Counted from the first letter of the stretch, positions 20,995 through 32,278 are shown. The stretch: 64,000 bases of DNA from Geosiphon pyriformis (GCA_016748015.1 JAAOMT010000778.1:4945-68944), one strand, 5' to 3'. Translations and numbers: made by a program. Notes: generated from the sequence alone by a model not told the origin.

Positions 20995-22506
20995 AAACTT
21001 TGAAAACAGTATTATAAATTAATGCTTTCAAAGTTTTAAAAAAGTCTGAATCAACTTTTTCACTATACTGCTCTTCACAATAGCACAATGTATCTTCAAG
21101 TGCAATTTTACTTTGATGTGTAGATAGCAAAGGCAAAGATTCATCTTCATTTTCACTTTCTAAATTTTTATTTGCATTAAAATTTCCACTATACTTGTTG
21201 TTAATAAGATCCACAATTTTATCCTCTAAAGCATAAGTAAATAATGATTCAAACTTGTCAATATTAATAAAGTTTATTGCCAATAGCTTATCAATATCAA
21301 TGTGCTCAATAAAAACTTGTACTTTTTGTAAGAGTTCTTGTTCAATATTTAATGGATGGACTGGCATTTGACTATTATTCAAAATTTCTGTATACATCAA
21401 CAGTTTTGGATTGTAGTTGTTGTTACTACTGACTATGCATCAATTAGAAAGTCAACTGCATTCTTTAATGTTATTGTTGATATTAAAATCTTGTCATCAT
21501 ACTGATTAATAAGATGGAAAAAAAACAACTTTTGGTATTGTGTCTTAAAAGATGCAATAATTTCTGCATTTAATGATTGCAAATGGGATGTTGTATTGGA
21601 TGATAAGTATCTAATCATAATATTAGATAATACAAAAGATTCTCTATCATGGGGACCAGCATTATCAAGCAATAGCAAAATCTTTTTTTTTTTGTGATGT
21701 ATTTCTTCATTTAATAAATTAAGTCATTCACTAAAAATATCAGTTTGCATTCATGCTTTTGTATTGTAATGATAAGTGATTGGAAGTGCATTCATATTAA
21801 TATTGCAAAAACATCATGGCTTTGTGGTTTTGCCAATAATTAAAGGCTACAACTTGATGCTGCCTATTGCATTATAAGCAAAAAGTATGGTAACTTGACT
21901 CTTATCATGCTTGGTACCAGAGGTAGATCTTGTTGCCAAAGTTGCATTTAGTGGTATTCTAAAGAATAATGCTGTCTTATTGGCATTGTAAACATTATTT
22001 AGATCATATTTACTGATAATCTTATACAGTTTTTCTTATTCCTCTGGTAAAATTTCCAAGGGGGCACTGTTTGTTTTGTTATGCATCTTAATATGGTGCA
22101 AATTATGACGTTTCTTGAATTTTTCTAACCAACCATCTGATGCTTTAAAGTTATTTTCTTCCAGAAACTTTTCAGTAAACTTGAGGACTTTCATTTGTAA
22201 AAATTTTCTAGTAAAAATGCAGTTGGTAGCTAGTGCTCCAAGCATCTATTTTCCTAGTGCATTATTTATTTTTGGAAACATCTCTTTCCTGTCTTTTGTT
22301 AATTAACCAGAGTTGCTAGATACATTCTTTTTAATTTATCGGTCTGATTTTGCAAGTATCTTTGTTATAGTAGAATGGTCAACTTTTAGATTAAATATTT
22401 CGATAAGTCTATTTGCTAAGTAGTCAAGATGCTCTAGTTTGTATTGGCAAAGAGCCTTTTTGGTTTCCAAGGAGATTGCTGTTCACTTTTGGTTCATATT
22501 TTTTGA
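20995..22506 (-). pseudogene. Tigger/pogo-like transposase (CENP-B HTH + DDE_1)
   Basis: This cut-and-paste transposase reads with about ten stops and small gaps. The N-terminal helix-turn-helix region is at 22506-22330 (SLETKKALCQYKLEH, HSTITKILAKSD). The CENP-B-type DNA-binding half is at 22245-22036 (SDGWLEKFKKRHNLH). The DDE core follows. The usual NADET reads NANKT (about 21985), so the first catalytic Asp and the next Glu are lost by G-to-A changes. LLLDNAGPH (21678-21650) keeps the second Asp, and YLSSNTTSHLQSLNAEIIASFK follows it in part. The C-terminal tail is acidic (21400-20993). The length matches the family. It is inactive. Confidence 0.8.
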
Positions 22507-22686
22507 CATGTTAATAAAAACACGCTTTTTATTGTATTTTGCTTTTATAACATATTGATGTATTTGTTATATTTCAAACATCATTTTGCCTTATATCTAA
22601 TTGGACATGTGAGGTGTTTTATGTTATATGAAGTGTCTCAGATTATAAAAAGCAGCCAAATTATAAAAATGAAGGTTTTAATTCAA

Positions 22687-22986
22687 CTATAGAATTCTAA
22701 GTGCAAATAACAGATTCTCAGTAAAAAGAAACCTAATTTTGATAATATATCTATGACACTTTTTGTTTCTTACCTCCAACTGATGATCAATAATAAAGGC
22801 TGTCAATTTGATCTTCTGCATACTTGCATAATCACATAAAAGATAGCACAATGTCATGTTGTTAAGCCCTCCAAATACAGCAATGCCTATATCAATTGGA
22901 ATATCAATATAAAATACTTTGCATAATATCAGAGATATTAGAGTGAAAGTCAATTGTAGTTTTTTAAAAAATGTCTTGATCATCAT
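22687..22986 (-). CDS. Small hypothetical ORF in the Tigger element
   Basis: This is an uninterrupted 99-codon minus-strand reading (MMIKTFFKKLQL..., IDIGIAVFGGLNNMTLCYLL, ...LEVRNKKCHRYI). It lies between the transposase 5' end and the plus-strand passenger region. Its composition looks protein-like, and an open frame this long is notable in such decayed DNA. It has no recognised motif and no second copy in the window, and it could be antisense to the passenger gene. Confidence 0.25.
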   Translation of the reverse strand: MMIKTFFKKLQLTFTLISLILCKVFYIDIPIDIGIAVFGGLNNMTLCYLLCDYASMQKIKLTAFIIDHQLEVRNKKCHRYIIKIRFLFTENLLFALRIL

Positions 22987-22998
22987 AAGTTATGGGAT

Positions 22999-23830
22999 TT
23001 GATATATAATATATATAGGCATGCAATGGCTTCCAAATTAATATGGCCATATATTGTTTTTAAGAAAAATCCATCTGTTAAAGGTTACTTAGAATGGGCC
23101 CAAAATAAAACAGATCCCACATTCAGGTTAAAGTATGAACAAGTCTTTTTTTATTTACAAGCAATTATTAACTTTTGCACTGGAGTTTGTTTTAATAAGT
23201 CTTTATTAAAACTCACAGCTAGACAAATGTTTGTACCAATTTGGTTTACTCGGCACCATCCTATTTACCAATTAATTGAAATTGCTGATGAAAAACAATG
23301 GCTACAATTAAAGTCTGAAGTTTGCAAGCTGATTCAAGAAAGAATTGTAATTTCTTGATCTAAACTTTCAAATTAACATCAAGGCCATGATGCAATACTT
23401 GAAGAAATTAATAAAACACTTAAATTGTTGATTCTTTTTACATTTTTACAATGGCATTGAAAAATTGCAGCGCATAACTATATCAAATTTGAGAGATTGC
23501 ATACTAATCTCTTTAATGTCATTGAATATTCTAAAAGTGAAATATACAGGTCTTATACACGTTTTAGCTTTATTGCTGAATCAAATTGATTTCGAGTTCA
23601 GATAAGAAAGACACAGTTTGTAAATCCAAATATCTCTAATCATGTTTTTTGTGATATTAACCATGAATAAATATTAAGTAAAGAAATAAAAAAATTCAGT
23701 GAAATTACATAGATGAAAAAAATAGACTTTTTTAAAATAAGACAAATTAAGAAAACATTATTAGGTACTTGGAAACCAATTTTAGTAACAAGTAAAGAAG
23801 CAAATCATCAAAAAATGTAAATCTATTAAT
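22999..23830 (+). pseudogene. Passenger gene of unknown function in the Tigger element
   Basis: The open part is 22999-23358 (MIYNIYRHAMASKLIWPYIVF..., FRLKYEQVFFYLQAI, IWFTRHHPIYQLIEIADE). The same reading continues with stops and shifts to about 23830 (QGHDAILEEINKTLKLL, NLFNVIEYSKSEIY, FRVQIRKTQFVNP, KEIKKFSEIT). This gives roughly 270 residues of well-conserved sequence. It runs opposite to the transposase and has no transposase, nuclease or kinase motif I recognise. It resembles an uncharacterised protein type I associate with glomeromycete genomes, from memory and unverified. It may be captured host sequence or part of a nested element. Confidence 0.5.
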
Positions 23831-24870
23831 AAAATCACAACTATTACTTATTATTAACTCTCTAATATCTCTTTTAAGTGATCATGTTTTCAAAGCTTAT
23901 CAAGTTAATTATGTGACAGCCTAATAAATATCCTTCAAGAAGTTAGAAATATATTGTATTGTGTACAGTTTTGTTTATCTTGGGTTGGATGTATTACTAT
24001 TTATAATTGGCATTTTTAAAACATGATATGTTGAGTTTAGGTCCAAATTTTTATTCTGTGTGATTATGTTTGGATTATGAAAAGTATTCAACATGGATTT
24101 ATTTGCCCCAAAAAAGTTGATATTTAATATATCTTTAAAACTATTAGTCAAATTTTTGCTTGCTAATACTAAATATTAGTCAAATGATGAATATAATTGC
24201 TAATATAGAGCTTTTTTTTAATTATGAATGTCAAAGTTGATGTGAAAATGTATTTATTGAGTATATATTAGAATTCTCATGCTCTGAGTTTTATTACTAG
24301 TCACATTTTTCTTCTTAAGGAAAGGTAAATTCAAACTCTATTCCCAGTTGATTTGCTTGAGCAATGTCCCATTAACAAACTTGTTCCCAAAAGATCCCAT
24401 TGGGTCATTATTCTTGCTTGTAGATCTGTTAATTTCTTCTTCTAATATGAAAAAAAAGTAATCTCATTAGCTAAAGTTTAATCCAGAGTAACTTCATTAA
24501 TACCTGCAGCAACAGCCTCTGAAGCACTACCAGCCTCTGAAGCACCACCAGTCTCCAAAGCACCAAGAGCAGCAGTACTGTATTATATGTCAACTATTAT
24601 TAAAACTCTCATAATACCCATAAACAACAAGCCAGATATAATAATTCTGTTATTGTCTTCTAATAGCAGTGGCGGCTTATAAAGAAGAAGAGTAATTAAA
24701 TATTGTAATATTTCAGAAATTTTGTTTAATGTTCTACAATCATTTCTCTCTAATTTTTTTTACTACCATAAAATGAATAATTTCCATTGACAAATCAGAA
24801 AATCTCCCTGACTGTACATGTTCAATTAAATATGAGATGATATCTGATGTTCATATCTAATATTATATGA
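23831..24870. other. AT-rich interior of the Tigger element
   Basis: There is no convincing gene. 24505-24590 on the plus strand reads as an Ala/Pro/Ser-rich stretch (ASEALPASEAPPVSKAP), encoded by imperfect repeats of GCCTCTGAAGCAC. This may be the tail of the passenger gene or a linker. The rest is A+T-rich with stops in all frames. Confidence 0.4.
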
Positions 24871-24874
24871 TTAT

Positions 24875-25068
24875 AGTATGACTATAAAGAGTGAAAATTA
24901 CTTATATTTTGCTATTATATTTGTGGAGATAAGGACTATAAGAAGATATATATAATAAAAGTGACTATAAAGAGATAATATTATATATAAATAGTTTTGG
25001 ATTTTAAAAAAATGTGATTATAAAAAGATAGTAACTATAACCAGAGGGACTATAGAAAGAGTTCACTA
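24875..25068 (-). repeat. Right terminal and subterminal repeats of the Tigger element
   Basis: The segment holds four or more GACTATAAARAGA-like motifs and ends with the terminal inverted repeat (GACTATAGAAAGAGTTCACTA). It mirrors the left end. Confidence 0.55.
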
Positions 25069-25070
25069 TA

Positions 25071-27346
25071 TAAATTAAAGCAGATAAAAAAAATGAAAAT
25101 GTGCTAAAAATAATAAGATCTGATATTAAAGCAATATATAGGGTTATCAAAAAAAAACACATCACTAAAAAACAGACAATTTACATTTTTAATAGTATGC
25201 TCAGTTTAGCAATAGAATTTAAATCTCAATTAACTTACATTCTAATTAGTTGGACCAGAAAATGGACTTTAAAGATCTTAGCTACTGTAAAAAAAAAGCA
25301 AAACTTAATAGATTTTTTTGCCAATGCCATGGATTATCTAGTTTTATACAACTTGTTCAAAATTAAAGATATACAAAAAAAAGCAAGATTACAAATTTGT
25401 TGGTTAAATTAAACAATAATGATATTGCTAGATCTGTTACAAAAATTAATTTGCAGACATACTTAAATACTTCATTAATAAATAGTCTAAGCCAGAGATT
25501 AATCTTATAGCAAATATTATGCAGATAATAGAAAAAAAAACATCTTATTCAAAAACCTTAGTAATACATATAAGATATCTAACTTTTTAAAACCATACTT
25601 ACACTTAATTAAGATTGTTATATCTTCAAAGACAATCTATACTAAAGTTAGATGCTTACTAAGAAAAAAAAATTTTGTATTTGCATCAAGTATAAAACAA
25701 AAATAAATTGCTAATAACATAAATAAACTTTACAAAAAAATACAGACAAAATAACAGTAATAGAATACCCAGCTGGTTTAAGATATTAGAATTTACACTT
25801 ATTATGGATAAATGCAAAAACATTAATATAGTTTAATGTGAAGCTTTGAAGATGCACAAATTGAATAACCAAATATCAGATAATCTTAACACGTTGCAAA
25901 AAAACATTATCTATATTCAAATTCTTGACACTTTATTATCATAATAGAAAAACATATAAGAGAAGTTAAGACTTAAAAAAAAACTAGAAATATTAACAGA
26001 TAGCTTACTAGTAAAATCTGGTTTTAAAAATGCTAAAGAAGCAATCACCTTTATAATACATAAAATAGAGGCCAACTTTGGTATAGCAATAAATAGAACA
26101 TTATCATTAAAAAAACTGAGACAAAAGCTTTATTGTTGGCTTTAAAAGCAGTATCTTATAAATACAAATTAACATTAAACACAGATAGTTAGGCAATAAT
26201 GTTAACAGCTCAAAAATAGTTGGCTAAAGACTTTTTTTTATCTATTAGAAAACAGCTTAAAACTCCTAATTAGCATACATAAAATGCAATTAAAACAGTA
26301 ATAAGTAAAAAACAGATTAATTTTATTATAAACAAAGTAGCTGCTTATACTAAGATATTTGAAAATAAGAAAACTAACAAACTAGCCAAAAAAGCTACTG
26401 TTTTTGACACAGTAAAGTGGGTTTACAATGCTAAAAATATCTGCTATATTCCTTTTTGCAAAAAAGTTAAAATAGACCTAAACATTAGATATTTTTTAAA
26501 TTAACAAACTGGATTACAAATAATTATAAATGAGATTGGTAATAGTAAAATCTAGAATAAATTATCAAGGACTTTAGACCAAAAAATAGATTGGAATTGC
26601 TTAACTAAAGTTTGGAACTGGAATGAAAAAATGTCATTAGGCTTTATTTCAGCTGGATTTTCAGCAATACATATATTTATTATAAAATTATTTCACAATG
26701 TGCTGCCAATAGCAATAGTGTTATACAATAAATGGTTTTTAGTGTATCTAAACAACTTATGTAAACAATATTACATAAAAGTTAAAACCAATTAGCACTT
26801 TTGAAAATACTATCTGAATACTCAAGCAGACAAAAAATTAATAGATAAAATTAGAAATGAATAGATATAATGCTTATCAAAAACTATAAGAATAAAACAT
26901 AAAAATTCAGATCTTGAAAAGAAAACTAACTTGTTTAAAGAGTATATTATGTTAACATCCAATATAGATCTGTTATGCAAAAAATTAATTAATAAGCAAT
27001 TTGAAAAATCAATGTCTTTGCTAATATTAATTTAAACATTAACAGAAACATATTGATTAAGATATGTAAATAGACAATAGCTTAAGCAAAAAAGAGACTA
27101 TAAAGAAAATATTGCAAAGTACAGATTAAATGAAAAAAATTAGTGAGTATTGAAACCAAAATTAAGAAGAACCCATCAAGAATATTAAAGATACAAAAAA
27201 TATTAAAAGGAAGTAATAGTAATAACTGCAAACCCAAAGTTAAAAAAGGTGATAGATTTACAATATATAATAAGATACTGATAAAAGTTTTTTGTAGTAA
27301 AATTACTTTAAGTAATAGTATAATACTTTTTAATTTTTCTGGTTAA
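25071..27346 (+). pseudogene. LINE-I copy E: RT thumb, RNase H and C-terminal domain
   Basis: The segment resumes after the transposon. The open piece 25101-25412 is the RT thumb (SQLTYILISWTRKWTLKILATV, in part). RNase H follows in pieces. ALKAVSYKYKLTLNTDS (about 26140-26190) keeps an Asp in the TDS motif, and FENKKTNKLAKKAT (about 26350-26400) matches the late helix. A C-terminal region (WNCLTKVWNWNEKMSLGF, LPIAIVLYNKWFLVYLNNLCKQYY) leads to a decayed Cys/His motif, then NLFKEYIM. Stops are frequent. Confidence 0.65.
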
Positions 27347-27490
27347 TTAGTATTTAGTTAAACATAATTATTTAGTAGTTAGCCACATTTTGTAATTTAA
27401 ATTATTGGATGAATTGGCTTTATAAAAAAGTCATACTTTTTAAGTAAGACTAAACTAATAAAAAATTAATATTGCTACATATTAAAAAAA
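27347..27490 (+). other. LINE-I 3' UTR and poly(A) tail
   Basis: About 115 bp (from TAGTTAGCCACATTTTGTA to CTACATATTAAAA) is shared with the 3' ends of half-LINEs A, B and C. It ends in an A-run, then gypsy gag. It is probably the recognition tail for the LINE RT. Confidence 0.7.
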
Positions 27491-28276
27491 AAAAGTTTCT
27501 AATAATCAGACTAAATTGGCTATGAATCTATCTATTAACTGTTTATTGGAATCTGAAATTTGGGCTGCAAAAAAGATAGCAGCCATTTAAAGAGCAAAAG
27601 CCATAACAAAAGCAAAAGCAAAAACTGAAAGAGTAGATTCTAAATGTATTCTTTGGTTATTTTCAATTTTTTGAGCAAGTTCAATAATTATATTTATTGT
27701 GAGATTATTTTTTAAAGCCAAAAGAGACTAAAAAACATATAAAAGATTAGTTTTCAATCCTTTTGTAAAGAAGTAAATCTTTTGTTTTTCTGTCTAGTTT
27801 TTTTCAAAGTCTATCTATTTGATTAACTTTAGCATATTTAATTACTATTTTTTCTGGGCCTTGAGTTCTTTTTTTTAATTTCATACACCATTTAAATATC
27901 AATATAGAAGTTCTGAATTTGATTTTGAACTAAATAGTAAAAAAAATATTTTCTTTTTTAGTATTTGTTGATGTTCATCTAATAATTCTTTAAAAAGTAT
28001 CAGCATTGGTTTTTTGTAAAAACCAAGTAGCAAAAGAGTCTTGAAGATAGCCACCAATAATTTGGAATTTGTATTCTTTATTATATTAATTGATTGTGGC
28101 AGCTCTTTTAAAGTTATTTAATTATTTAATTGAATCTTGTGTATTATCTATGAAAAATAGTAATAGAGGGTTGTTTCTTTGTCTTAAAGCAGTTTATGTA
28201 TCTTGAAGAGCAGCCAGAATGTTTGCTTATATAAAGTTAACAGTCATTGGTTCAAAAGTAGCTGTTTGAATAAAAG
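27491..28276 (-). pseudogene. Ty3/gypsy gag, copy J, C-terminal half
   Basis: This minus-strand gag runs from the half-LINE B insertion down to the LINE E tail. It is recognisable by the DSVKRAATANQYNKEY-type segment (about 28080-28110), the WFLQKTN region (about 28020) and the CVD/WTEKQK region (about 27800). All frames are broken. The remainder of this copy (zinc knuckle and pol) is missing from the window, beyond the LINE E insertion. Confidence 0.65.
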
Positions 28277-28285
28277 GATTTGATT

Positions 28286-28613
28286 TTTTTTTGTTAATAT
28301 ATAGCCATACTGGTTGTTTATTAGTTATGTCCACAAAATTGTAGTGCTTTCATAAAGCCAGCTTACTTAATAATACAAAAATTACAAAATATGGCTAATC
28401 ACAAGAGAAAGTCTTAACTATATCTATGCTACCTAATATATTAAACATATATAACTCATATATCTTACCTATAATGCTAACAAGTTTATAATTATTCTTA
28501 ACAAGACTATTTATCTACTTAATAGTCTGATCAGAATCAGATTTAATACCAGAGAGCAAACTTTCTTATAATTCTATTATATTGTCAAAGGTGTTATTAT
28601 AAATTGAGAAATC

Positions 28614-28657
<44 letters not shown>

Positions 28658-30731
28658 TATTATTATCATTAGATACTTTTTTCAAACAGACTTATTTACA
28701 CATTTTTTTTAGATTTACTATCTTTTTTTGTATTATAAAAGCCACAGCACTAATAGCTTTAATTTGCTTAACCAATTCAGTCACACTTTTTTTTACTGTC
28801 ATGTCTATGGCAAATAGAATAGACAACAATTTAGTAATCAATGCAACCAGAGAGCCAATAAGTTCAACTATAGATTTTATTAACAAAGAAAGTTTATTAA
28901 AATGGGATTTCAAAAAAGCCAACTTAAATTTAACAGTATTATTAGAAGTGAAAAAGACAACAAACAACATAAGTGTTGTAGCTTTGAAGAGACCACCAAG
29001 AGCCAAGTTTATATTAACAGCAGTAGTAACAGAAAGAACCACAAAGACAATAGCTTTGGCATAAAATTTAGCTTTAGTAAATAATAATTTAAATACTTTA
29101 GGGCCACCAGCAGAATTGGAAGAGAATTTAGAAAGGAGAAATAATAACATTTTATAGTCCACAGCCAAATAATTCAAGTCTTAATACCTGTAACAATGGT
29201 AATATTAAGAAGTTTTCCACCAAATATGACAATCACACAAAGTATTGGTTTTTGACACAGTAATGTTTAAAAATTCTAAGGAATTAAAAATAACCACAGC
29301 AAAGCATTAATGTAGTATAATTTAGAAGAGTAAGAAATAAAACATATTCAGCCACTAATTTGAAAGATGAAATTACTTATTTCAAAAACAGTACAGCCAA
29401 AAAAAAATTAACCAACTTAGCTTTAAAAGCATCTCTTAAAATGATAACCTCTTTTTGGTTGACAATAAAGAGAATTCTAATACTGTCTTTTTTAATTAAT
29501 ACAAACCAGTAAATAAAAGCAGCAATAGCAAAAAAGGTGTCTTTAAAGTGAACCATAGCATATTGTTACAAGCCAACAGACTTTAATTTGACTGAAATAA
29601 CAACACCAAAAATGCCAAGAGCAGTTTTAATATTATTAAAAAAAGTACTTAAAAATATATTACAAAGTGCAACTGACACAAGAAGAGAAGAAACAAAGAC
29701 CACATCAGAAGACTATGCAATCTTAAGAGTAGTCAGAAAAACTTTATTATCAATGACCATTTTGATGGCACTGTTTAGACTCTCTTGAGATGCAAATTCT
29801 ACACAGAACAATTTGACAGCATCTTATAAAACAGACTTAAGCCCAATACAACCAGACAGCAACTGAAACAAAGAAACAAGCAAGGCCATTTTAATCTTAA
29901 ATGTAACACCAGTTACTAGATTAAAAGCCACCCAACCAGAGAACTTTTAATAACCATTCATATTTTCTTAAGCATTACTATTAGCAACACCAGAAACTAA
30001 AGAAGAAGCAGTTAATTCCATTTTTATCTGATCAGCCCAATTTTTAAGATTATCTGCAATAATAAACTGTTTTGCTTTTATAATAGGTAATAATCTGCCA
30101 AAGAGTACCATATTAGACAATATAGCTGGTAATTGATCTTGTTTTATCTTTAAAGATATACTGTTGCTGTTGCCATCTATATTAAAAAAAGAGCTAACTG
30201 CTGCTATAAAAAATTTTTCCAAGATTTTATCTAAAACCACAAAGAAGTTTGGTGTAATTATAATAATTGTGAGTGCCTGCTGCTGTTTTTTGATTTTTTG
30301 GCTTTTTCAGCTATTTGTAAAGCAGTAGTAATAGTAGCAATAATAGTAATAATGGGAATAGTGAAAGCAAAAAGAACTAACTTATTGACTAGTCTGTTAT
30401 TAAAAATCTTTGGGCTCTTAGAAGTAATAAAAACAACACTAAAACTAATTTATATGTATCTTTTAAAAGGAATTTTAACAAGAAAAAAACTCTTAACCAA
30501 AGATAAAAAAATAAACCAGAAGCTATTAAAGACAGTTTTTCATTAATGTTTTTTAAAAAAAATGTAGCCAGGCTGTTTTGTTTAGCTGTTTTAATAATAG
30601 AGAGACTTTTTTATATTAAAACTTTATTAGTTACTATAAAAAAAGTAATATTTGCAACCATTCTACTCTTAGCTCTTGTTATAATCATAAAAAATAAGAG
30701 AAAAAACCAGAAATATTATTACTGTTTAAAA
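28286..30731 (-). mobile_element. Half-LINE B: ORF1-only LINE unit
   Basis: The unit is 2446 bp. A poly(T) at 28286-28292 is the tail. Its 5' end again carries the A-run/CTCTTATT start. The flanks GATTTGATT (28277-28285) and AGTTTAATT (30732-30740) form a plausible target duplication differing only by transitions. It is inserted in gag copy J, in the segment just after the capsid start. Confidence 0.72.
28440..30700 (-). pseudogene. ORF1 of half-LINE B
   Basis: This has the same plan as in unit A: an N-terminal Ser/Thr-rich part (about 30546-30240), an RRM-like part (about 29800-29450), a decayed knuckle near 29200, and the coiled-coil region (29177-28692, FNKLSLLIKSIVELIGSLVALITK in part). 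The acidic tail has become an (ATT)n microsatellite at 28616-28655, which now encodes Asn. Its decay is more advanced than in unit C. Confidence 0.62.
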
Positions 30732-30740
30732 AGTTTAATT

Positions 30741-31148
30741 TACTTAAAAAGAGATCAAAAATAGAAATAATTTGATAACTTTTTTCTTTTGTTTCAAAAA
30801 AAGTTTCAGCTAATTGATAAGCAGTAATTCAGATGTGAATTTGGTGATTCAAATATTCAAAATCAGAAGGTTGTTGTTTAAAAATTGTTGAGTATAAGAG
30901 TTGATTAATATTTTTTTAAAGTAAGCTTGATCAAAAAAATAGATTATATAGACTATATAAATTTCAGCTAAATACTTATTCAAAAACCAGTTCCAAAAAT
31001 CTTGGAATTGTTTACTTGATTGTTTTTTAACAGAAAAACAAATCAAACAAGAGAGCAGAGGATTGAGTTTAATAAAATTTAAGTCATTTTTGTTGTATAT
31101 TACAAAGTATTTTTTTGATTGTTGTAGCAAATATAAATAATTATTCAT
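30741..31148 (-). pseudogene. Ty3/gypsy gag, copy J, N-terminal part
   Basis: It starts at ATG 31148 (MNNYLYLLQQSKKYFVIYNKN), the same position relative to the PBS as in the other copies. It continues with LLSCLICFSVKKQSSKQFQDF and is cut by half-LINE B. A segment is missing around 30915 (YFKKILINSYT), which shifts the frame. Confidence 0.7.
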
Positions 31149-31177
31149 ATAATAAGGAACAAAGTGAATTTTGACAA

Positions 31178-31193
31178 CTTACAGGGAGCACTA
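31178..31193 (-). promoter_or_regulatory. Primer binding site, copy J
   Basis: On the minus strand it reads TAGTGCTCCCTGTAAG, a two-transition variant of the family PBS, six bases inside the LTR. Confidence 0.55.
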
Positions 31194-31199
31194 CTTTTA

Positions 31200-31830
31200 T
31201 GTTACAAATTAAAGTAACTAGCTAACAGATAACAAAAAAAAACAGAATTGTATAGTAATAAAATAGATCAAAAAGAATTTAACTTCAAGAAATAAATTGA
31301 ATGAATATAGATTCAATTTGCAAGATTAGTCTTATAAAATATTTTAGTTGCTATTCTTTCAAAAAATAATTAGAAAATTTGAAGGTAGAAAGATAATTTA
31401 TATTGTTAATAAATAATAATATATTGATATAATTCTATGTTTTATGTTGATGTTCTTAGAATTTAATATTAGATATTAGATGTGTTTTTTAGTTATATTT
31501 TATTTAATAATCTTCAAATATTATAATTACATAAATTAAAAAAAGAGTAAGAAAATTCTAACAAGTAATTTTTTATTTTAAGATGTTTAGATACTTAAAA
31601 GTAAAGAAAAAAAAATAAGTAATATAAAAAAAATTAATATATTGTTGTTATTTTATTTTTTTTATTTCTTATATTTGATTATTAATATTATTATAATTAA
31701 GAAACTTATTGCTTATATAGTTATTAAAAGTGGTTAATAATTACTGTTTAAAAATAAAATAGCTAATTATGTAATATTAATGGCTAATATATATAATAAC
31801 TAATAAAAACTATGATTTTTAATTATAATA
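31200..31830 (-). repeat. 5' LTR of gypsy family 1, copy J
   Basis: This 631-bp LTR is in inverse orientation, with ends TGTTACAAA and ATAATA. It is AT-shifted throughout compared with the LTR at 42826, with fewer U3 repeat units. Confidence 0.85.
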
Positions 31831-32010
31831 TTATTATTGATTTCCAAAGAATTTTTTTGTATACAACATCTATAAGATGTTAAAAAAAAAAACTTTTTTT
31901 TCTCTTTAATTATTATTACATAATTTACTATGTCTTAAATTTGGAAATTAAGTTTTTTACAAAGATACTCTTAATTATAATTAATTATTATTATTACAAC
32001 AGACTTAAAA
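31831..32010 (+). other. LINE-I copy F 5' start and short spacer
   Basis: 31831-31877 is unassigned AT-rich DNA. From about 31880 the A-run, CTTTTTTTTCTCTTT and following leader match the minus-strand LINE-I start at 2906-3032. This is the probable 5' end of LINE F. Confidence 0.5.
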
Positions 32011-32278
32011 ATGTCTAATATCAATACCAATAGTAAAGTAACAACAGTTATACACAAAAGTACAAAAAAAAAGACCATCAATTATAAAAACCAAATGAAA
32101 AGAAACATTACTTTTATTACAAAAAAAGAAAAAAATAATACAACTATATGAAATTTAACAACAGTAGAGACTACAAAACCTACTATATTTACATTCAAAT
32201 TTAAAACTGGTAACAAACCATTCAAGAGTATGAACACAAATAATAATAATAATACACTTTTTAGAATTGCTAACACAT
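32011..32278 (+). pseudogene. LINE-I copy F ORF1, N-terminal exon-like piece
   Basis: The start ATG at 32011 gives MSNINTNSKVTT, matching copy 1, where this codon is GTA. The reading continues with one shift to FRIANT, where a gypsy LTR interrupts it. It resumes at 43471 (SKKTALHRQAADF) after removal of the 11.2-kb element and one copy of ACAT. Confidence 0.7.

Larger units (their letters stand above)
20808..25070 (-). mobile_element. pogo/Tigger-like DNA transposon with TA duplication
   Basis: The element proper is 20810-25068 (4259 bp). Its inverted ends are CAGTGAACTCTCTTTATAATC on the left and, as reverse complement, TAGTGAACTCTTTCTATAGTC on the right. TA flanks each side (20808-20809, 25069-25070). 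LINE E continues across it. It is longer than typical Tigger elements and holds transposase on the minus strand plus a second, plus-strand coding region. Confidence 0.8.
15370..27490 (+). mobile_element. LINE-I copy E (ORF2 and 3' tail), with three nested insertions
   Basis: The LINE starts inside the ORF2 N-terminus (homologous to F at about 45425) and ends in an A-run at about 27476-27490. It joins gypsy gag there. It is split by half-LINE A (15503-17932), a solo LTR (20066-20490) and a Tigger-like element (20810-25068). With these removed, about 5 kb of LINE remains, ordered endonuclease, RT, RNase H, Cys/His tail, 3' UTR. Confidence 0.7.

Noticed and set aside
15370-27490. Twin-priming inversion of a single LINE with K as the inverted 5' part
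   Set aside because: K and E overlap in ORF2 coordinates (both contain the RT palm and thumb), which twin priming would not give.
28616-28655. Possible CRISPR-like or structured repeat
   Set aside because: A plain trinucleotide microsatellite; no spaced repeats anywhere in the window fit a CRISPR array.
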